A stretch of 8,500 bases of DNA, taken from positions 1-8,500 of the forward strand of contig CAZXWK010000063.1 of assembly GCA_964644675.1 (NCBI GenBank), given 5' to 3'. The first letter of the stretch is position 1, and every line of letters starts with the position of its first letter. This document shows, piece after piece, positions 5,801 through 8,500 of this stretch. The DNA comes from CAZXWK01 sp964644675 (GTDB lineage Bacteria; Actinomycetota; Coriobacteriia; Anaerosomatales; JAAXUF01). The translations under genes and the position numbers were made by a program. A model generated the notes under the pieces. The model was not told where the DNA came from, searched no databases, and saw only the letters and a program-made list of their open reading frames with translations.

Positions 5801-8500
5801 TCCACGCGACCATGTTCAGTGCGCCGGAGTACGATGGCGGCCGCGTGAAGTAGACCCTGTTGTTCGCCGCCGTGAACGCGGCGCTGCCCGGCACCATCGT
5901 CTGGGGCGTGTAGTTGGTGTAGTAGAACGGGTTCCACTGCTTGAGCACGGGATCGAAGATGTTGTATGCGCTCGAGCCCGAGTAGCCGCGATACGCCACG
6001 AGCATCTTGCGGTTCGCGCCCGGCTGATCGGCGACGGGGATCTGCAACGTCTGACCGGTCGCGGTCCCTACGTCGTGCACGTCGGTCCACGTGACCGTCA
6101 CGCCGCGATCGGCCTTCGCCACGTCGCTCTTGACCGAGGGTGTCCCTGCCCCACCCGCGATGAGCTCGGGCCGGACGACGCTCACGGACCACGACGAGAG
6201 CGTGGGCGTAACCGCGTACTCGAGCGTCGACATCGTCGCGGTCAGCCGGATCTTGGGGTACTGCTGTGCCGAGATACCCGTCAGGTCGGCGGGACTCGCG
6301 CTCAGCTGCTCGTAGCCGGGCAGACCGACCCATTCCGTCCCGTTCCAGCCCTCGAGTCCCACGGACATGGCGGTACGCGCGGGCACGGACCCGCTCCAAT
6401 CGAGCGCGCCCCACGTGACTGCGTCCCCGGGCGCCGAGACCTCGGCGGTGACCGAGCCGGCGGGGATGTAGCCCGTCACGGTGCGAGCGGCGGGCTGCGC
6501 ATCGATGAAGCCGATCGAGGCGCCGAACGAGTTGTACTCGCTCGAGATGTAGGGGATCTGCTCCCACGAGGTCGCCCAGCTCGCGCCATCGGCGGGGTTG
6601 CTCGGAATCTTGATCCGGGCGATCCGTGTCCCGTTCGACGTCGAAGAGACCCCACTCGTCGCGTAGAGGTAGCCGCCGTCCTGCTGGAAGTCCATGTAGC
6701 CGGTGTAGTTCAGGCCCGGGAACGGCCAGGCGACGGACGCGGCCTTGGTCGGCGTGGCAGCACCGAGGTCATTCAGCACCTGCACGCCCCAGTTGCCGTC
6801 ACCGTCTACACCCAGCAGGTAGAGGTAGTCGGTGCCGCCGGTGTTCACCACGAGCGCTCGCGTCTCGACGCTGCCGGTGCCCGCCGTGGCGCGAAGGCCG
6901 GTGTTCGTCATCTGCATGTACTGCGTCACCGAGATCGGCGACGTGAAGGAGTAGAGGTTGCCGTCGGTGACGGTGTCACGGTTGCGGTTGACGAGGAAGA
7001 GCTTGTCGTACTGCTGCGAGTACGCGAGTGCGGAGCCGCCGAACTGGTTCAGCGCCGTGTAGCCGTTCACGACCATGTACAGCGACGTCTGGGTCTCGGT
7101 GACGGAGTTCCACCGGTACAGCGTGTTTTGGGCGCCTCCACGCGAGTAGTAGACGACGTTGCGTGCCGGATCCGGCGCAGCCGCGCCGCCCCAGTGCATG
7201 CCGTTGTAGAGCGGAGTGCACGCCGTCCACGTCCCGTTGTCGCTGCCCTTGGCAGGCGTGTAGGCGTAGCGGACGTAGTAGCCGCTGCCCGCGTCCATGT
7301 AGAGCTTGCCGTTGGCCGGGACGATCGTCGCACCGCCGTACGCCGGGTACGAGTAGGGATAGTCCGGCGGCGTGTAGCCATGCGGCTCCCACACCTTCTC
7401 GGCGATGTTGTACGCGTGCAGGCGGTGCGTGGAGATGTTGCCCGCGATCAGGTAGCGCGTCATCGGGTAGCTCTCCTGATGGGTGCTCCACTCGAGCTGC
7501 GCGCCGCTCGCCGAGGCCGCCGAGACCCCGAACAGCGTGTTGGCGCCGATCTCAAGCGGCGTCGCCTGTGCGAACACGGTGGTGGTCGTGAGACGCGTGT
7601 CGCTCGGCAGCGTGCCGACCACCGGGTGGTGGCTCGCGCGCTGGAACTCGGCCTTCACGTCGCGGCCGTTCCACGAGTACGGCTCGGTGCCCGTGCTCGC
7701 GGACTCGACCGAGTCGGCCGAGTGGCAGCCGAAGCACGTCGCGGACTGCGCGACGGCGGCTTCGTCCTTGCCGCTCACACGGTAGTCCAGGCGCGAGGAG
7801 TTCTCGCTCGTGTGCGCGTGGCACGCCTCGCACTGCACGCCCGTGGCCGCCCCGCCGAGATTGCTCGCGGCGACCGCCGTGCCGTGCGCGGATGCGGCGT
7901 AGCCGGTCTCGTGATCGCCGGCGGTGTTCGCATAGGTGCCCGCGGTCGCAACCGACGACATCGCCGCCTGGCCGCTCACGCCGTGGCACTCGAAGCACTT
8001 CCCGTTGCCGGACTGGCTCATGTCGGAGTGGTACTGCGCGTGGCAGCCGTCGCACGTGCCGTCCCAGGTACCGAGCGCCCCGACCTTCTCGGCGTGGCAA
8101 CCGGCGCAGGTCACGGCCGTACGGCTCCCGTCGGTACGCGCGTGCTCGGTCTGGAGGTCACCCTTGTGGCAGTTGCCGAGACAGCCCGCGACCTCGGTGG
8201 TGGGCTCGTGTGCGGTCGTCGAGTGACGGCTCACGATGTCGCCGTGGCATCCGGCGTCGGTACACGTGGTGCCGGCGGGCGTGCCGTTCGCGTGGCAGAC
8301 CGCGCACGACGTGAGGGTGCGGCCGTCGACGACGGTCGAGGCGCTCGCGTGGATGTCGGCGAGGCTCTTGCCCGCGTACGCGTCGTGGCAGCCGGTGTCG
8401 AAGCATGTCAGGCCGGGTGCCGGCTGGTGGGCCGACTGCAGGGCGCCGTGCTTCTCGGCGGGCGTGCCGGCGGCGTGGCAGGTGCCGTCGGTGCAGGTCT
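2838..8500 (-). CDS. Giant multiheme c-type cytochrome with internal beta-propeller and beta-sandwich domains (5' end cut by window)
   Basis: The frame is open from the right edge to the TAG at 2838, giving 1886 visible residues (numbered from the first whole codon, 8498). It has 19 heme motifs. The N-terminal group is CX4CH at 2, 32 and 79, CX3CH at 106, and CX2CH at 65, 131, 149, 168, 223 and 255. The C-terminal group is CX2CH at 1387, 1431, 1491, 1535, 1591, 1654, 1729, 1780 and 1813. Many free histidines nearby (such as SAHGTA, STSAHQ, GKHSN) suit bis-His ligation. Several C-terminal motifs have the CHDPHGS/CHDAHS look of doubled-CXXCH cytochromes. Between the groups lie two propeller-like regions and three GWNG sandwich domains, heme-free. 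The signal peptide must lie outside the window; the C-terminus (ending PPANYWP) has no hydrophobic anchor or sorting motif. Inferred role: exported electron-transfer protein, perhaps for extracellular acceptors such as metals. Heme binding is near certain; partners, substrate and gene name are unknown. GTG 8234 is not the true start, since four heme motifs lie upstream in frame. Confidence 0.93.
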   Translation of the reverse strand, partial: TCTDGTCHAAGTPAEKHGALQSAHQPAPGLTCFDTGCHDAYAGKSLADIHASASTVVDGRTLTSCAVCHANGTPAGTTCTDAGCHGDIVSRHSTTAHEPTTEVAGCLGNCHKGDLQTEHARTDGSRTAVTCAGCHAEKVGALGTWDGTCDGCHAQYHSDMSQSGNGKCFECHGVSGQAAMSSVATAGTYANTAGDHETGYAASAHGTAVAASNLGGAATGVQCEACHAHTSENSSRLDYRVSGKDEAAVAQSATCFGCHSADSVESASTGTEPYSWNGRDVKAEFQRASHHPVVGTLPSDTRLTTTTVFAQATPLEIGANTLFGVSAASASGAQLEWSTHQESYPMTRYLIAGNISTHRLHAYNIAEKVWEPHGYTPPDYPYSYPAYGGATIVPANGKLYMDAGSGYYVRYAYTPAKGSDNGTWTACTPLYNGMHWGGAAAPDPARNVVYYSRGGAQNTLYRWNSVTETQTSLYMVVNGYTALNQFGGSALAYSQQYDKLFLVNRNRDTVTDGNLYSFTSPISVTQYMQMTNTGLRATAGTGSVETRALVVNTGGTDYLYLLGVDGDGNWGVQVLNDLGAATPTKAASVAWPFPGLNYTGYMDFQQDGGYLYATSGVSSTSNGTRIARIKIPSNPADGASWATSWEQIPYISSEYNSFGASIGFIDAQPAARTVTGYIPAGSVTAEVSAPGDAVTWGALDWSGSVPARTAMSVGLEGWNGTEWVGLPGYEQLSASPADLTGISAQQYPKIRLTATMSTLEYAVTPTLSSWSVSVVRPELIAGGAGTPSVKSDVAKADRGVTVTWTDVHDVGTATGQTLQIPVADQPGANRKMLVAYRGYSGSSAYNIFDPVLKQWNPFYYTNYTPQTMVPGSAAFTAANNRVYFTRPPSYSGALNMVAWTPYSNISAVQEGAGTADTTYVSDTGGDASYDASNNVAFVAQASLVPSESVSFPPVYHWNQIWRWTPGVGQQSPLTMSEGRWEMGNAMVYAPGADRLFLWMFGYDVPSGGYFAHLNYVESPSSATTTATIVDSQPRDIGGSPLSYVGYRYTNMNTRMAVFNAGGKEFIASIGGWQNAGYYFNVWSDLSGAPGSIRRRTLTGPSNWAVNGNVAPGADLVWDGGEYLYLSYGYNSTLFARMKIPANPMTDTWPAWESLPGYNYANDKSACMTFANVSGLQARLTTYTPEIVATSSERAWKSVSYTASIPTSATLYGTLQGWNGSSWVNISSASGFNPNTTYTFSAPTSTATYPKLRIQLDMMCTDGQGSPVVTGWNAVGGYGSQTWVTSEAKPAPGATNWESAYQALSVPVGTNLKLTLQGWDGTQFVDIPGFVDRSDAMLDLRSLSIEQWPKLRLRGSYTTTMYGTNPSLDYWWITSSKPSVTYASSLTCASCHNAHSVQTGGSEAWDTARVSDPAGKAGTYADSVSSDMSAFCLSCHGSTSVAAGVDASRNVPYAVSFSSPSGPYFTSWLKELGTTTFSTSAHQTTSGTKASCETCHDPHGSDNAELTAWTRPADFTTGTAGVRDNSVSAASEENLCYQCHGNGSKGVQAPGAPDVATPAGGTYGHPVSSVRGKHSNDETAAMVGVINRHAECADCHDAHSAQSGTHEKGSARPAPALRGATGVKPVWDGTNGTAAVSYEPIRIKGVAGEAEAYVCFKCHTGATLLPDKATASGLVPTDLGMEFNPSNASYHNVLGTSGVRTSFTVNGSTVAWPFWNNLKAPWTPNSGMTCSDCHTSEMVGQAKGPHGSSVKFLIDPNYPDDWQYASLDRNASNGVVGNIICNKCHTFMGASDNPVHRSGGISSSQVHGNTNHICVSCHIGVPHGWKRPRLLGVSTDPAPYGTHSRYKVGLVKIAVKNRPDGSWAQADCQVGCSSTHQSYAPPANYWP
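2874..4340 (-). other. C-terminal heme cluster of the cytochrome (9 motifs plus one degenerate site)
   Basis: Residues 1387-1817 carry nine CX2CH motifs: CASCH, CLSCH, CETCH, CYQCH, CADCH, CFKCH, CSDCH, CNKCH and CVSCH. They are 33 to 75 residues apart, more widely spaced than in the N-terminal cluster. Phrases such as CHNAHSV, CHDPHGS and CHDAHSAQ are typical of the doubled-CXXCH cytochrome family. After the last motif, CQVGCSSTH (residues 1867-1875) looks like a tenth site that lacks the CH pair. Confidence 0.9.
4359..6506 (-). repeat. Three copies of a GWxG beta-sandwich-like domain within the cytochrome
   Basis: Copy A (about residues 665-778) has LEGWNGTEWVGLPG at 6356-6315, then DLTGISAQQYPKIRL. 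Copy B (about 1190-1285) has LQGWNGSSWVNIS near 4859-4821, then TATYPKLRIQLDM. Copy C (about 1290-1380) has LQGWDGTQFVDIPG near 4556-4515, then DLRSLSIEQWPKLRL. All share the order: a strand, GW(N/D)G..(W/F)V, a polar stretch, (Y/W)PK(I/L)R(L/I) and, in copies A and C, a TP/NPxLxxW end. Copy A follows propeller 1; B and C follow propeller 2 back to back. This resembles jelly-roll or carbohydrate-binding-type sandwiches, but the family is not identified. The span given includes propeller 2, which lies between copies A and B. Confidence 0.7.
4950..6086 (-). other. Propeller-like domain 2 of the cytochrome (heme-free)
   Basis: About residues 805-1183, edges approximate. It has the same style as domain 1: AYNIFDPVLKQWNP, NNRVYFTRP, NQIWRWTPG, DRLFLWMFG, KEFIASIGG and GEYLYLSYG. 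Its final blade ARMKIPANP...WPAWESLP parallels ARIKIPSNP...WEQIP of domain 1, so the two look like an internal duplication. Each is followed directly by a GWNG sandwich domain, making the duplicated unit propeller plus sandwich. Confidence 0.55.
6513..7481 (-). other. Propeller-like domain 1 of the cytochrome (heme-free)
   Basis: About residues 340-662, edges approximate. It is rich in Tyr, Trp, Gly and Asn with blade-like repeats of the kelch type: a hydrophobic strand, a turn, then a YN...W strand, for example RLHAYNIAEKVWEP, NGKLYMDAG, RNVVYYSRGG, DKLFLVNRN, DYLYLLGVD and GGYLYATSG. It ends in ARIKIPSNP...WEQIP, which is repeated at the end of propeller 2. Such domains usually bind proteins, glycans or ligands; the ligand here is unknown. 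The fold call is from pattern only. Confidence 0.55.
7722..8500 (-). other. N-terminal heme cluster of the cytochrome (10 motifs visible)
   Basis: Residues 2-259 hold ten heme-attachment motifs, about one per 26 residues, the densest part of the protein. Order: CTDGTCH, CFDTGCH, CAVCH, CTDAGCH, CLGNCH, CAGCH, CDGCH, CFECH, CEACH, CFGCH. The cluster is truncated by the window, so the true number is likely higher. Close packing of this kind generally forms a continuous heme wire; that is inference here. Confidence 0.9.
7998..8405 (-). repeat. Tandem tri-heme protein repeat, two units visible and one partial upstream
   Basis: Residues 32-105 and 106-167 follow one plan: an expanded heme motif (CFDTGCH or CLGNCH), then a DL or LAD segment with a histidine (LADIHA or DLQTEHA), then DGRT or DGSRT, then CAxCHA, then a third heme motif (CTDAGCH or CDGCH) and a further histidine (SRHSTTAH or AQYHSD). 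The CTDGTCH motif and HGALQSAH at residues 2-23 look like the end of an earlier unit. The repeat is diverged in DNA and is best seen in protein. Confidence 0.65.

Noticed and set aside
2838..8234. GTG at 8234 as the start of the cytochrome gene
   Set aside because: The same frame stays open for 88 more codons to the window edge and contains four further heme motifs, and no signal peptide follows the GTG.
7722..8495. Closely spaced repeated CH-coding DNA as a CRISPR array or DNA repeat
   Set aside because: The repeated short strings reflect heme-motif codons in frame; there is no constant repeat and spacer pattern at the DNA level.

Overview
The window is GC-rich bacterial DNA, and every gene I can support lies on the minus strand. 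It holds two transcription units. Reading in the direction of transcription (from high to low coordinates), they are: (1) the 3' part of one enormous multiheme c-type cytochrome gene, 2838-8500, whose start lies beyond the right edge; (2) an intergenic stretch of about 500 bases with a terminator-like hairpin, a candidate promoter and a tryptophan-specific T-box leader that ends in an intrinsic terminator; and (3) the start of a tryptophan operon, trpE (830-2326) overlapping by ATGA a trpG-trpD fusion gene (833 down to the left edge, cut off there).

Cytochrome: 1886 residues are visible with no signal peptide (N-terminus outside the window) and no C-terminal anchor. It carries 19 heme-attachment motifs in two clusters: ten at the N-terminal side and nine at the C-terminal side. 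Between them is a region of roughly 1130 residues without any heme motif. I read that region as two kelch-like beta-propellers and three copies of a GWNG-type beta-sandwich domain. Four of the N-terminal hemes use expanded motifs (three CX4CH, one CX3CH) and sit in a tandem repeat unit that appears to continue past the window edge. The likely role is extracellular or cell-envelope electron transfer (inference).

Tryptophan unit: the leader shows the canonical T-box sequence, a UGG (Trp) specifier, an acceptor-bulge base that matches the usual tRNA-Trp discriminator, and mutually exclusive antiterminator and terminator helices. Uncharged tRNA-Trp should therefore turn on trpE and trpGD. TrpE and the TrpG half form anthranilate synthase; the TrpD half catalyses the next step.

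Organism: very high G+C with strong third-position GC bias, a transcription-attenuating T-box and a giant multiheme cytochrome suggest a Gram-positive lineage, possibly a deep-branching anaerobic Actinomycetota (for example the Coriobacteriia/Anaerosomatales side) or a high-GC Bacillota relative. This is inference from gene content only. The numerous long plus-strand open frames are GC-driven shadows and are not annotated.
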